A stretch of DNA of 64,000 nucleotides from Cardiocondyla obscurior (Eukaryota > Arthropoda > Insecta > Hymenoptera > Formicidae), in assembly GCF_019399895.1 (NCBI RefSeq), contig NC_091865.1, positions 5,275,001 to 5,339,000 of the forward strand. The letters run 5' to 3'. Of this stretch, positions 46,982-59,375 are shown one piece after another (position 1 is the first letter of the stretch; each line of letters opens with the position of its first letter). The notes under the pieces were generated by a model. The model was not told where the DNA came from and did no database searches. It worked only from the letters and a program-made list of their open reading frames with translations. The translations under genes were made by a program, and so were the position numbers.

Positions 46982-47544
46982 ATTTAGTGGTGTGCATGCG
47001 TGTGTATGGATTAAAAAATTTTTTTTTTCAATTTTTGTATGTTTTTTTAAAAAATGTTATGTGTATGATTTTTTATTTAATTTTTTTCAGTTTTTTTAAA
47101 TTTTCTGTATGTATGTATGTCTTTTATTTTAAGTTTTTAGATTAAAAAAAATTTTTATTTTAATTTTTGCGTTTCTAAAAATTGTATTATGTATTATGCA
47201 TTTTTTTATTTTAAGTTTTTTATGTTTTTTTAATTATGCATATGATTTTTTATTTTAATAATATATGTTTTTTTTTATTTTAAGTTATGTATGTATGTGT
47301 GATTTTTCGCATTAAAAAAAATTTTAATAAATAAATTTTTTATTTTTTTTTTTCGTCTCTCCCTTAGAAAAATTCCCTCTCTCACGCTCCTCTTATTATA
47401 AGTTAGTGACGATGGTATTGATACCATTAATAAAAAACTATATTTTTCACACCTGCGAACAATGATCGGTATATATGTATATAATGCGTAAAAAAATGAT
47501 TGATACATACGATGCGTAAAGATAGTCGATAAGAGAAATTTTTT
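46982..47544. other. AT-rich stretch, no gene
   Basis: T-rich homopolymers, ATGTATGTATGT microsatellite pieces and no coding frame of note. Confidence 0.5.
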
Positions 47545-48901
47545 GCTGACACGTAAGTTCTAATTCTTGGTGGCAATGAGCGAAGCGCGGGGACGTGGGA
47601 AGGATCTACGGTGAGAGAGCTTGTAACGACCCTGCTTTCGCGTATACCGAATCGTCGGCTCGATGCGGGACGCGCCCGTGCGCTCGTCGGTATTCCGGGA
47701 TTCGAATAGATAGGGTCCGTAAATGCAGCGAGACTGGTATTTTACATGTAAAAACAAAGGTTTATTAACTGAATAAGAATATAACGCGTATTTACAATAT
47801 GTACACGGAGCGTGAAACGGCCGCGCGAGCGGCGATCGAGGTTCGACAATAGCGAGCGAAGCACGCGGTGTCGGCGTGTCCGCGACGCGCGAACGGTTCC
47901 TACGGCCACGTGCCGTTCGGCGGCACGTGCGAATGCGGTATGCTGACGCGGGAATAGATCGCGGATGTATGCGTATTTTCGCCGAAACCCGTAGGTCTTT
48001 CGCGGTATCGCTTGGCGGTTTCGCGGAGACAGGAGGTGAAGCACCGGCTTGGTGTCGCGTACTCGAGAGCACTCGAGCGAGACAGAGATCTCTCTACCCC
48101 GTGGTCGGCGACGGTGCGATAGGAACTGTTAATTCGTGTTCGGCGATTCCACGCGCCCGGTGGTCGAGGTCCGAGATGACTCGGAGGAGACAGAGTTCGC
48201 TCTACCCCTCGAGCTGACCGTGCCGGTGCGTTGGAAGTCGTGAGCACAAGGTTAGGAACGAGCCCCAGGATCACCTGGTGGAGACAGAGAGCGCTCAACC
48301 CCTGGATCGGCTCTAGGATGTCGGAGATGCTGCTCGCAAGCGAGCGGATCGAGGACGGTCCCGCTGAGCTCCGGCATCGCGGTTTTATACAAAAAAACGA
48401 GGGCGCCGGGCTTGCGGGGTTCAGCGGGGTTACGGATGATCCTGCCGTGGCGCCGAGGATCTTGTTACGGCGCGATCGCGAAACGGTGGTCCTCGCCGTC
48501 GTTGGCGCGTTCGGTGGCGTTCGGCGGAATTCGGCTAAGCCCGTGCGGGGACTTAGCCGCGAGACGATAGCGTAGCGCGTGCTATCGCCTATTCAACGTA
48601 TATATAATATAAGTTTGGGGCGCACCGCGCCCCGGGTCCCCGCCAGCGGAGTTTTGCCGACGGCCGGCCGTTGTTCTGGCCGGAACGGTGCGTGTCCTGG
48701 GTGCACCGTTACAAGCTGCATGGAGAGGAAAGTCATTGACGTGGCGACATAAAAGAGAAAAAAAAGGAGAGAGGTGAATTAATCATATTCACAATCCCTC
48801 GTCTCTACGCTATTGAAATTTCCCCTTCCCGCGCTCCTCTCGTCGTAGATTCTTCTTCCGTTTCCGCGCCCCGCTCATTGCCCCATGGATTAGAACCCGT
48901 G
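47545..48901. mobile_element. Palindromic MITE interrupted by solo LTR D
   Basis: The left arm (47,545-47,621) and the right arm (48,714-48,901) are inverted copies sharing GGCAATGAGCG, GCGCGG and GGTTCTAAT, and the right tip AGGGAATAAACACGGGTTCTAA equals the tips of the palindrome at 60,004-60,262. The element lies in the BEL/Pao gag fragment. Confidence 0.6.
47622..48713 (+). repeat. Solo LTR, family D (1092 bp)
   Basis: TGTAACGACC...CACCGTTACA flanked by AGCT (47,618-47,621 and 48,714-48,717). Three imperfect GGAGACAGAG...CTCTACCCC repeats lie at 48,070-48,310, a TATATATAATATAAG near 48,600, and an 8-bp terminal hairpin AACGGTGC/GCACCGTT. ORFs inside are not convincing. Confidence 0.85.
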
Positions 48902-48909
48902 TTTATTCC

Positions 48910-50240
48910 CTACTGGAGCGAGGTGACAGAGACGATTTGCGATGAAGCTTGCTCTTCCAGCTTCGATGTTGAGGGTGAGGGTGAATTAGCTAGGCGTGGT
49001 TGTTGAACCTTGGAGAAAAGTTTTATGCACGGTTGAGTGATGCCGGCGTCCACAAGAGATGCAGTTTCTTTTGGAGGGGCACTGATTGACGACATGTTTG
49101 CCGAAGCAGTAATGCATAACCTGTTTTAAGTGGCATAATCCCGACAAGCTGCGGGGCTCTTTCTGGAGAATTCACTCCATGCCAAGATATAATGGTCTCT
49201 CTTGCATAGAAAGCATGAGGAGGGCTTACTTCCAGGATTAATTGTTGCAGCTTGCGTGACCAAAGCTCGCGTTTGCTCTGACGTAGTTGACGCCTTTGCA
49301 GTGGCCTCACGCCCGGTAAGATACAATGCTTCAAGGGCCCGCAGACGATTTTCAAGGAATGATTTTAATTCTTTGAAGGTGGGCGGATCTGAAGAACCGC
49401 CTATTGCAGTTTCCCACTCGCGGTGTGAACGGAAATCCAGAAATTCGATTATCAAGTGTATAAAGAGGTTGTTTTCGGTTATAGAGCGACGAATTCTCTC
49501 CATTGTTCCGGCAGTTTGTAGCACGTTGTGAAAGAGTCGTCTCAAATCTTGGACGGACTCCGTCCGCATTTTAGGCAGTGAGGTGAAGGTCGTAAAACAA
49601 GAGCGTACTAGCAAACGCTAATTAGCGTAATATTCCTTTAGCATTGTCCACACCCGATCGTAATTGTCAGCCGTAGTAGGAATATTTTTTACGAGTTATT
49701 CGGCTTCACCCTTGAAGCAGCAGCGTAGTTAATGGAGCTTTTCAACTTCCATTAGTGTAGGATCGCGGGCAATCATTGACTGGAAAAGATCCTTAAAGGC
49801 CGGCCTTCAAATTTTGCCGAACAAGTTGGCAGCTGTATGCGTGGCAGTTGATGTCGGGAACTTGTATCGCTCTTGCGCAGAGAGAGCTTGGATTTTTCCT
49901 CGGTTTTACGAAGCTCGTTGGCGAGGTCCATTAAAATTGCCCGTTGCGAGACATAAGAGTACTCGACTGTGCTGTAAGCATCAGCCTTGACATAATCATG
50001 CTCAACAAGCTCAGACCAAAAATTGGTTCGAAAGGCTTCATGACCCGCTTCAAACTTACTCCAGTAGTTGTCAAGAAGTGTTAAGCGAGTCTCGATAGCG
50101 CCGGGGGTAATTTTAGCGGCCCCCCATTTTTTCAAGTTTTCTACTGAGCGTGAAATACGCCCGTATAATTCCGTTTGGCTAAGGATGAGAGCGTCCTTAT
50201 TTATTTTTATGTGAAAGATGCACAACACTGTAGAATACAC
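48910..50240 (-). pseudogene. BEL/Pao gag (DUF1759-type)
   Basis: One minus-strand frame with several stops (two near 49,625-49,730 alone) reads as BEL/Pao Gag: an N-terminal helical region (QTELYGRISRSVENLKKW), the DUF1759 core (FQSMIARDPTLMEVEKLH, PTTADNYDRVW, LPKMRTESVQDLRRL) and a CX2C zinc-knuckle remnant (CFLCKRDH). Pol is absent; the fragment is cut at 48,902 by the palindromic MITE. Non-functional. Confidence 0.8.
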
Positions 50241-50404
50241 AAGCTTGTGAAAGCAGATGACGCGTATCCGGCTCGAAGGACCAAAAAATGATTGCGAGAA
50301 AGTGCAGATTCAGAAAAAAAGAGTTCACAGGTTGCACACAACAATCACATACTTTATTTAATTGATTATTCTGTATAATTGCCACTGCTGGGCGCGAAAA
50401 TTAT

Positions 50405-50849
50405 GCTAAAACTTAATTGAAATGAAACAAAGGGCACTGCAGGCCGCGGTTTTTAAAGGCAAGAGATGCGCTTCTGGGCAAGTATGCAAGCATCTGACTC
50501 GAGAGACATTGTCTCAAAAGAAGCAAGCCTATTTTTCCGTTGGAATTAACAAAGAAGGTTTTTAGTTTTATTCGGGACTGGCCCATTGCGATCGAGATAA
50601 GGCACGAAGAATAAACGGAAGATTTTCAAGTGGCGTCATGTGGTAACTAAGAGAGTTTAAATATAACAATTGTAGACGCTTTGTCGATTTAGAGCGCAGG
50701 AGGATCGGTCGCTGGCGAAGTTCTAGAATTAATTTAACGGCTCTTCGTGATATTAGTTTGTAATTTATTTACACTATTTACAATTAATTTTAGAGTTTTC
50801 TTATGCGCCTTGCGGCGCCGGGTTTCTTCCATACAAAAGAGGTGTTACA
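50405..50849 (-). repeat. 5' LTR of the BEL/Pao fragment
   Basis: On the minus strand it begins TGTAACACCTC at 50,849, directly cutting the upstream ORF, and precedes gag. The inner boundary (near 50,405, TTAGCA before a CGCGCCCAGCAGTGGC primer-like stretch) is approximate. The second LTR is not in the window. Confidence 0.55.
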
Positions 50850-51432
50850 GTCTTTCACGATACGTTATGTGGGGAGCCGTCAGGGTGACGCGAATCGGCC
50901 CCCACTTTTCATCGCCGAAATACTTTATCGGTTCTTCGTCTTCTTCTTCCGCGGAGGACTCCAAAGTAGCCCAGGAATCGGTTTGCACCTCTTTTTCGTT
51001 TATCCCCGGAGCGTGGTCGAAGAGATGCTTCTCTGTTTGCGTAGCCACGCTCTCGCTCAGGCTCGTTATGTACTTCGGCGGAAGTTTTGGCCAACTCGGT
51101 GAGGTATCTCGCCAAATCCTTTGGTCCTGCGGTCCTTTTAAGTATGTCTTCGGCGGCCTCGTTAGTCTCGGCGGATCCATATCTATCTTATGTAGTACCC
51201 ACGGTCTTAATACAAAGCCGGTGATATACTTCGGTTTAGGCGACGATGTTGGTTATGTGGTAACTCCTCGTAGAATCCCTGTAGTTCCCGGCGGAAAAAC
51301 TATTTCCTTTTGGATCGTCGGCAGGTTATTGTTCACGTCCAAGTCCGGCTTTTCGCTTCCCTCTGAGCTTGGTGGTACGAACTTAGGCGTCTTTGGTGAA
51401 CGACGGCCTCGGCGAATCCGTTTAGGTGCCAT
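50850..51432 (-). pseudogene. Unknown gene truncated by the BEL LTR
   Basis: From an ATG at 51,432 the minus-strand frame runs 194 codons with one in-frame TAA at 51,253 and ends only where the LTR begins. The N-terminus is basic (MAPKRIRRGRRSPKTP), the middle has WPKLPPKYI, and the C-terminal part is acidic (SSAEEEDEEPIKYFGDEKWGP). I do not recognise the family. The plus-strand ORF covering the same bases has no such composition and is treated as a shadow. It could be a host gene exon or a transposon accessory gene. Confidence 0.4.
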
Positions 51433-52733
51433 CCGACTCTAGAATTCTCTCATCTTACTTTTTCTTCGCTAATGTGCGTCTAGGCAGTCACCAAAAGCGT
51501 ACGTTATCAAAAGGTGACAAATTCGCTTTTTCGTGCTTTTCCTGCCGATCCTGGGCCTTTTTATATTCCTCTTTGTTCTTTTTTGTTCACGAGTTATTAA
51601 TTATTTATATGCGGCGTCTAGTGGTTGTTTATATCACTATTATACTGTCGCGTTACCGCGGCATACACAGCTGTATGCCGGGATGCGTTTTCCGTTCGCC
51701 GCGTTGCCGTTCTCCTGGCGCTTGCTTATGCGTTATTTTTTGTGCCGGCTTTTTGGCCGCCACAACAATCTTCAATTGAGACAAAACCTTTCAAATTGCT
51801 GGACCGGCGTCGTCCAGGCGGCATAGGATATGCATATTGCCATGCCAGAGTAGCGTTATTCTGACAATTTTATACAGTAGTTGTATAAAAAATGAGTAAT
51901 TACAAAATTATGTATTACGCCGCGGGGATGTTGACGCGGTCGTGGCTGGTTAAAATAGAACGAAAAGGCGGATGGTAGTTCCTTCGTACGAACCGATCAC
52001 GCAAAGACACACGAGAAGCACGTGGCCGGTAAATGAGATTCGCACTGAGTTCTTTGATGAGTTTTTGCAAGAGTTTTACTAAAGTTGAGATCTGTCCGTC
52101 TGATTATATTTAAGAGTCCGCAATGAGTTTAAACTGAACGCACAATTATATTAATTATGAGGCCAAAACGCTGCAAAGTCTGGTTAGCTACTGAGCACGA
52201 GGTTCAACACGCCTTTTTTTTTTTTTTTTTTAACGTCTGGAAAATTCACTTACGAACACCCTTCCTTGGGTTGAAGGGTGATGCCGGACTCAGGCTCTTG
52301 CCTCTACCGACTAAAAACCAGACGACAGTCAACATTGTGTAACTAATCCTAACACGGGTGGCATAAATACATTTCAAAGCCGCGAGTAGGGACTACGTTA
52401 GATTAGGTTCCTTGTTAGCTATAAGCTGTCGAATTCTGATTGACATAATGTCTCCTCCTTTTGCAGATTTGTTGAGAGCCTACATCCCAAGAGTCCTCAA
52501 TGCAGTTCCTAGAAGCTCAGCAGCATATAACCCGGAAATCCTTACCTAAAAGGAGTTATTGGAGATCCAGGCAACATGCAACTAAAGCAGGTAAGATCCT
52601 CTTTGTAGCTCTGACAAGAGCTTTTCTTTCATTGTGTTTCTGCAAATTGCAGATTAGTCTTCTATTGTAAATATATGTATTGCCATACTATATTTTCTCT
52701 GTGGTAAGTTACCCATTCCTGAGCATACTCCTA
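51433..52733. other. No gene seen
   Basis: Mixed sequence with a T-run at 52,217-52,233, a CCTTCCTTGGGTTGAAGGG hairpin near 52,263, and no sustained coding frame. The last 300 bases have exon/intron-like GTAAG and TTGCAG signals but no frame that I can support. Confidence 0.4.
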
Positions 52734-52737
52734 TTAA

Positions 52738-55517
52738 GGGGGTATTCTAGTGTAGAATTTTGAAAAAATCAAAAATTTTTTTTTTGATATTTCGAAAGTG
52801 TAGACATTCAAGAATATGCCATTAAAAGGATTTTTCAAAATTCCTATTATTTAATAAGTTATAGCTGTTTTTGTGACGTTGCATCGGTTCCGGTCTTATT
52901 TGCATTAGTGAACAAAAGACGGTAAGCGTTTCCGGATCGTTACGGATTAATAACTCTCTTAAAATCTTTATTGTATAGTATTTCTCTAAAATTTATATTT
53001 AATTGAAAGCCATAGAAACGAGTTTTGCTGGAATATTCTCCTTTTAGTTTTATTTTAAGTTAGTTTTGAGCCAACCTTCGTACTAAGTGGACGTGCTAAA
53101 CCTTGACAACGTGTTCAAAATTTTTCAAGCGAAAATTATTTCGTAAATTGTGAATTGTGAATTTATTTATAGTGTCATGGATAAGAAATTTTCAAAATTT
53201 AGTTCTTCACGGCCATGCAGATCAAAAAAGAGAAAATTTTCCGGTAATCAATTTACTGCAGAAACAGAAACCAGTTTCACTAGTGCATCTGCAGCAAAAT
53301 TCAAACATTTGCAGGATGAGGAAGTTATTATTAATAACAATTACGGTTATTGTATTTTAGAATTTTCTTCTGTTTTTACCACGCTTTCAACATTGATCTT
53401 GTGTTCAACATGTAAGAAAGAAATAAAATTTAGTCGTGCAGCTGCTCGTGGATTAGGGTTCAAAATTGTTTTACAATGTGAGTGTGAGCAAGATATATTC
53501 AATCATCGCCCTTTATAAATAAAGCATTCGAAGTAAATCGTAGAATTGTAGCAGCTATGAGATTGCTAGGAGTTGGAAGAGAAGGTATAAACATATTTTG
53601 TAGTATAATGGACATTTGTCAAGGCTTGACCATTGGTACATATTACAGTTGCCTTGACAATTTATATACGGCCGCTTCAGCGGTTTACGATCTAGTTATT
53701 TCAAAAGCCGTAAGAGAAGAAAAGGAATTAATAGAAGAGTCTGATCCTCACGCTAATCCTAATCATTTGACTGTTTCGGGCGATGGCACGTGGAAAAAAC
53801 GAGGCTTCAATTCTCTCTTTGGTGTTACTACGCTCGTCGGCAAGTACAGTAAAAAAGTTGTTGATACGGTAGTAAAATCAAGTTTTTGTCAAGGGTGTAA
53901 TCTATGGAAACACAAAAAAAATAATGACATCGAAACTTATCAAGATTGGTACGAAGATGAAAAAGTCTGTACTATAAATCATAAAGGAAGCGCCGGAAAA
54001 ATGGAGGTTGACGCGGTTATTGAAATGTTTAGGAGGTCAGAAATCAAGCATAATGCCAAATATGTCCGATATATCGGAGATGGTGATTCAAAAACTTTCA
54101 AAGGCATTCTTGATATAAACCCCTACGATGATAACCCAATAGTAGAAAAAAAGGAGTGTGTTGGGCATGTTCAAAAACGCATGGGTTCACGGTTACGTAA
54201 AGCAAAAAAAGAGAATAAAGGTATTGGTGGCAGAGGCGCTGATAAACTCACTGATAAGCTAATCAATGAATTGTCTTTATATTATGGTTTGGCCATTCGT
54301 CGCAATCCAAATTCTGTTGAAGACATGAAGAGAGATGTGTGGGCAACTTATTATCATAAAATTTCAACCAACGAAAATCCTCAACACATGAATTGTTCGC
54401 CTAGTTGGTGCAAGTATCTAAAGGCAATAAAAGACGGCACTATTGATGAATTTGATCACGAAAATCCTCCTCTAAGTGACAACGTTTTACAAGTAATAAA
54501 ATCAATCTACGAAAGTTTATCAGCTGATAGTTTATTGGAACGATGTTTGGGTTCTGAAACCCAAAATAATAACGAATCTTTAAACTCGTTAATATGGACG
54601 TTTACTCCGAAGCACATTCACGCTGAACCAAAGACAGTTGAAATTGCCATTTTCTTCGCAGTTAGTATTTTTAATGAAGGTTTTATACCCATATTAAAAA
54701 TGTTAGAAGTTATGGGAATCACGATTGGCCCAGATGCTAATGCTTTTGTAGCGCAATGAAACGATGCGCGTATCGAGCGCTCGGAACTCCGGACTTCAGA
54801 AGCTTCAAAAGAGGGTAGAACTACTCGTCTTCACCAGAGAACATCAGAAAATGAGGATTTTGAAGTAGAGGAAGGTTTCCTATATGAAGCAGGTATTGCC
54901 GATTAAGAATATATAAGGATTCTGTACCATTATATAAAGAAAATTGCCGAAAACTTGTCTCAAAACTTCGAACGCGTTTTTCTCGAAACTACTTTTTTTG
55001 AGCTGGCGATAACGATATCTCGAGTTCTAATTAACCGATTTACTTCAAATTTGGAGAGGATGTTCTTTATACATCCCTTTCTAACTTGGACCTTGCCCAA
55101 AGCTATAACTTTTCATTTTATATTTTTAAAAAATTCGAAAGTGTTAAAAAAATATTAAAAAAAAAAATTTTTTTTTCAAACAGCTGCTATTTTATGAAAG
55201 AAATTTTTTTTTACTTGTTCAAAGGTCATGTGATAGCGACATCTATAATAATGAAAAATCCGTCTGTTTTTTATTTTTCAGATTACCAGAAGGGTTGAAA
55301 TCATTTACGCCAAAGCACCCTCTTTTTTTTAGACCCCTCACTTTGACTGTTTATAATTTTGTGAATTTTAATTTTTTTTTTGGTTAATTTTTTTATGTAA
55401 TAATAAAACATCAATAAACAAAAGATAAAAAAATGGATAGTAAAAATATTTTTTGTTTCCTTTGTACAGCGCTTCAAAAACCGAGCAAAATTCATGCCTC
55501 TACACTAGAATACTCCC
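52738..55517 (+). mobile_element. Kolobok-type DNA transposon, nearly intact (2780 bp)
   Basis: TTAA|GGGGGTATTCTAGTGTAGA and TCTACACTAGAATACTCCC|TTAA (TTAA at 52,734-52,737 and 55,518-55,521). TTAA duplications and a Mutator-like (PF20700-type) DDE transposase fit Kolobok. The shorter element at 41,858-43,070 has related TIRs. Confidence 0.88.
53177..54906 (+). pseudogene. Kolobok/Mutator-like transposase (two lesions)
   Basis: Starts MDKKFSKFSSSR with a basic N-terminus, then a zinc-binding CSTC...CECE region (~53,405-53,490). The catalytic core has Asp in VSGDGTW (~53,780), Asp in YIGDGDSKTF (~54,075) and the Glu in NNNESLNS (~54,575), with CX2C and CXH motifs between. A one-base-class frameshift near 53,515 and an in-frame TGA at 54,757 are the only defects; the C-terminus continues to TAA at 54,904. 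Only two lesions in about 575 codons indicate recent activity. Confidence 0.85.
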
Positions 55518-55521
55518 TTAA

Positions 55522-58075
55522 AGAGACTAGTCTAGTCTTTGCGCCAATGCGCTAGAGTTCGCCTCTTTTTGGGAGCCTTTCCTGACCGGAATGTTCTTTG
55601 GTCCTCTCTGTTTTTTTCGTGTTCCTCTTTGGTTTTCATGGTAGTTCTGCAGAACTCATAAAAGATTCTACGTGTTTCGTCGTTGTTGATGATAGCAGAA
55701 ATAATTTCGTTAAGACAGAAATTATGTCCAACTTTGTTCCTAAGCTCGTTTCTGTTAGAGGCAAACGCTCTACATTCTTGAAAAGTATGGTCTGCGGTAT
55801 CCCTTGCAGCCCCACACTCCTAGCATCAGGGAGTATCCTCCTTACCGATTCTGTTTAAGAATTCTCCGAACACTCCGTGTCTCGACAAAATTTGAGATGT
55901 ATAGAAATCTGGAGATCCTTCTTCCTCCAGTAGTTCCAACCAATCCTCAAAATGTGGTAAAATAGCCGATACAATCCTATGACCTCCACCAGACACAGAG
56001 CAGGCCCTTAATTGATGCTTCCACTTCTCTTTTGCTGAACCTAGTTCTTGTTTTTTTATCCTGGTCATAGTTGCAGGATCAGGGATTGTTCCTCTGTTAA
56101 TCAAATTTTTTCTTAATTCATATCGCCGTGCGAGTGATCTTGCTTCGATCGGTATTGGAGTCAGTCCTGCCAGTAGCGATACTGCATCCGTTGCCGTGGT
56201 TCGGTATAGCCTTTCAACCCTAACTGCGATTCTTCTTTCAAAGTTTCTCAATAAGATTACCGCCTTTTTATTTTTATGAAGATCTGCCGCTTAGATAGGG
56301 GCTCCGTAAAAAACAATAAATCGTACCGCGTTGGTGTAAAGTTTGCGAATATTCCACTTAGGGCCTTCCAGATTGGGCATTAGGTGTCCAAGAGTAATGG
56401 TCGCTTTAATGGCTCTCGGTACCACATTGTTAAAGTAGTTTGTGAAAGACCAGGTTTCATCAATAATCAATCCTAGGTATTTGATACAGAATTTTGTTTG
56501 TATAAACACATTTCCTATCCTTATATTCATTATAGGTGCTGGACCGGCCCTTTTAATCCTAAAGAACATCGCCTCTGTTTTTTGCGCAGCAACCTTGAGG
56601 CCGATTTTCGCAATGTTATTAAGAACTGCGTAGATGGCTAATTTTTCTCTACCTTTAACTTCTTGGTACGAGTTTCCTCGTGACAAGATAAGAGTGTATC
56701 TGCATAGCAGATAATTTTACTGCCTGCAGGTATTGCCGTTCTGAGAATACTATCAAATGCTAGAATCCAAAGTGTTGGTCCTAGAACCGATCATTGTGGC
56801 ACTCCGCACTCCACTGTTTGTGTTACAATTTTATTCTGCCTGTCTGGGTAATGTAGTAGCCTGTTTTTAAAGTAATCTGTAATTATATAACGAATATATT
56901 CCGAAACACTGAAAACCTCCAGCGCCCTCAAAATGACCGCCCAAGGTAGTGTGTTGAAGGCATTAAAAATGTCCAAAGATGTTGCCATTGCTATTTTGTT
57001 CTCCTGAGTAGCTTCGTCCGTATATGCTTTCACAGCTGCGATTGCATCTATTGTGGAATAATTCTGCAGAAATCTGAATTGATTCTTATGTAAACCACGG
57101 TCTAGTAATTTTCCTATCTCATTAATGAGGCAGATTGGCCTGTACGACGAAGGCTCACCCGGTGGTTTATTTGGTTTTAAGATGAGTACCAAATTTACAA
57201 GCTGGTCCTCCAAGTTTATGTCTATAAAGTTTCTTGGCATCCTTACATACAGGGCAACAAAATACATTAGTACAGTTGACTGCCCTATGGCCCTCCTTTC
57301 TGCACCGGAAGCAACAACGACTTCGGTCAGTCGTTGCGGAGAATTTTTCTCGTACGTGGCCTTTTTGCAAGCATCAAAAACATTGAAGTGATCTCTCAGG
57401 TAAGATTTCGATCCTAGCCGAGATCCAGTTGACTCGAAGAGTTTTGTTTTCAACAAGCTTTCTTGCCACTGCAAGAGGACATTTAACCACTGTTATGAAT
57501 AAACCATTGTAGGACATCCTCAGTTTTCCAACTGTGAATCGGTCTCTTTGGGTGCCTGTGCTTTTTTCAATAGCTTTAATGATATCCTCAGCTGTTGCTG
57601 CGTCATCAAGATCCCTGATCCTAAGGTTGGTTACCTTGGTTGGGCAGCTAATTCTCACTTGTGGTTTGTCCTTCAATGCCACCGCCATTTCCCTGGCAAG
57701 TTTTTGTGCCTTGTATTCATTGTTTTCGCCAGTAATTTCATAGATTACGGATCCCGTTAATCCTCTTTTTGAACGTATTTGGGTGATCCCCAATTTGTCA
57801 ATATCTATTTTTTCTTTCGCAATCTTAAGTATCTCTTGATACTTATTGTCTCCGCAGGTAATTGTTACCGCCGCAGTTTTAGGGGGTTTCTTTATGGTCA
57901 GCTTTTTAGGTGCAACCGTATTTTGGTTGCTGTTCACTTTGGTTGCTACCGCTTTTATTATGGCAGTAGTGTCGCTTCTTGTGTTTTCGGAGTCCTTCTT
58001 TTTCTTGGCCTTTCTTTCTAATACTTTCGTCAATTTTTGTGAAGTCACTTCTGCTTGTCTTAATTAGATTAGGAG
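55522..58075 (-). pseudogene. R1-type non-LTR retrotransposon, ORF1 C-terminus and ORF2 part
   Basis: Minus strand: ORF1 C-terminal domain (58,048-57,374) with CCHC knuckles (CCFRCRKEGHRAVNC and CCPVC, ~57,315-57,200). The reverse transcriptase then starts abruptly (LKPNKPPGEPSSYRPICL, ~57,180; FNAFNTLPW; VECGVPQ at 56,800). RT thumb and C-terminal segments (56,686-56,291 and 56,251-55,826) end with a CX2C...HX4C zinc finger (~55,815-55,760). The apurinic endonuclease and early RT are missing, and several stops occur. No 28S rDNA flank is present. Confidence 0.8.
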
Positions 58076-58575
58076 CCGTATTATTCTCAGCTCCTTGTGA
58101 TTTTCCTTTCTATGGTTTACAAGGGGATTATCAAGCCGCGCCCCACGGGATTTTGTTAAAAAAAATATATGTTGTTTGGCATCCTTCCCCGATATACGCG
58201 GTACAATAAGTCTTGCCAATGCCCATTAGTTTACAAGAAAAAAATTATTAAAATATTGCGCGTGTGTAATCTACCGAGACGATAAACCTAATTTCCAACT
58301 GTTAACGTGGTCGTGCGTTGAAGGCGCGTGGCTAGAACGCTGGAGGTCTCGAGTTCGAGACCAGCTTTTTTGGATTTTTTTTTTTTTTTTTTTTTTTAAT
58401 ATATGTAATTAAAACGTCGCAACAAATATTTTATTTAAATAAATTAATTTGTAGTATTTAATAAAAAAAAAATTATTATATACTTATATGTTTAATCATA
58501 CTTTTAATTCATGAAAAATAAAATACTTTATATTACAATATATTATACTTTATTAAAATAATATGTATATAAATA
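58076..58575. other. Junction region with tRNA-like SINE sequence
   Basis: 58,310-58,372 has a B-box-like GAGTTCGAGACC preceded by GTGGCTAGAACGC, followed by a T-run that would stop Pol III; it resembles a tRNA-derived SINE head. 58,076-58,300 and 58,400-58,575 show no gene. Confidence 0.3.
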
Positions 58576-59375
58576 TTAATCGCTGTGTGTGTGTGTGTGT
58601 GTGTCGACTATTTCAGTACATGTATCGCTTGGTGTACATACTTGTGGGTGATATATATCGTAAAAACATTTAAAACATAAAACAATATTACACCACGAAC
58701 ATTTTATAAATACTGCTTTTTTGCACGCACATGGTTTATTTAACGAGACTACGGAGAAGCAAACTTCATTTACATTTAAAAAGATCGGTTTTTCTGGTAG
58801 TGAAATTAATTTTGATGCGTACCACGCATATTTTATCATCGAAGTAAATATTGGTGCGCTTAACAGATAATGCACAAAAGAATAAATTTTTAGTGCATCT
58901 TCTCTAGTAGAAATTTCACGCTTTTCTTTTAACAAAATTGTAGCATTCTGTAAACGTTTAATAATATTCTTTACTTGACGATAAAAATGTACGTCGCACG
59001 GTTGACAAATAGGAGTACATTTCAGCGGAATTATTTTCGATGTACAAGTTGTTTTTCCCATTTCGTCAACAAAAATTTCATTATAAACCGTCATATCTGT
59101 TTGCCCTCCCCAAAAATCAATAATAAAGAGAAATTTATTATGTTCAACATATGGTAGATAAACATGTTTTAAAAAATCTTCTGTATAAATTTCTTTTGTA
59201 AGCTTTCCCGATTTTGAGCAATTTTCATATATATTTTTAAATTTAATGGACCAAATTTCCCTGTGGGTTCTTGCATACATAAAAATACTTGCGGTAAAAG
59301 TTTCCCGGATGCTGTTAATGAGTATTGCGCCGTATATGAATGTGTCATTCGATTAAAATGACTTCTTTTGACCAA
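58576..59375 (-). pseudogene. pogo-like DDE transposase (reference copy)
   Basis: The minus-strand frame 59,280-58,576 encodes LFIIDFWGGQTD (candidate Asp), a PLKCTPICQPCDVHFYRQVKN motif (candidate third acidic residue region) and a Cys-rich tail. The earlier part (HSYTAQYSLTASGKLLPQVFLCMQEPTGKFGP) is in another frame, joined by a shift near 59,265. It is the same family as 7143-7526. Assignment to the pogo/Tigger group follows the motif order and is moderate. It lies between two pieces of R1 ORF1, so it either inserted there or the pieces are separate copies. Confidence 0.65.

Noticed and set aside
50747..51442. 231-codon plus-strand ORF
   Set aside because: The minus strand carries the more protein-like frame starting at 51,432 and cut by the BEL LTR; the plus-strand frame also crosses the LTR boundary.
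55522..56000. R1 element considered as marking an rDNA locus
   Set aside because: No 28S rRNA sequence is visible at its 3' end; other R1-clade members insert elsewhere.
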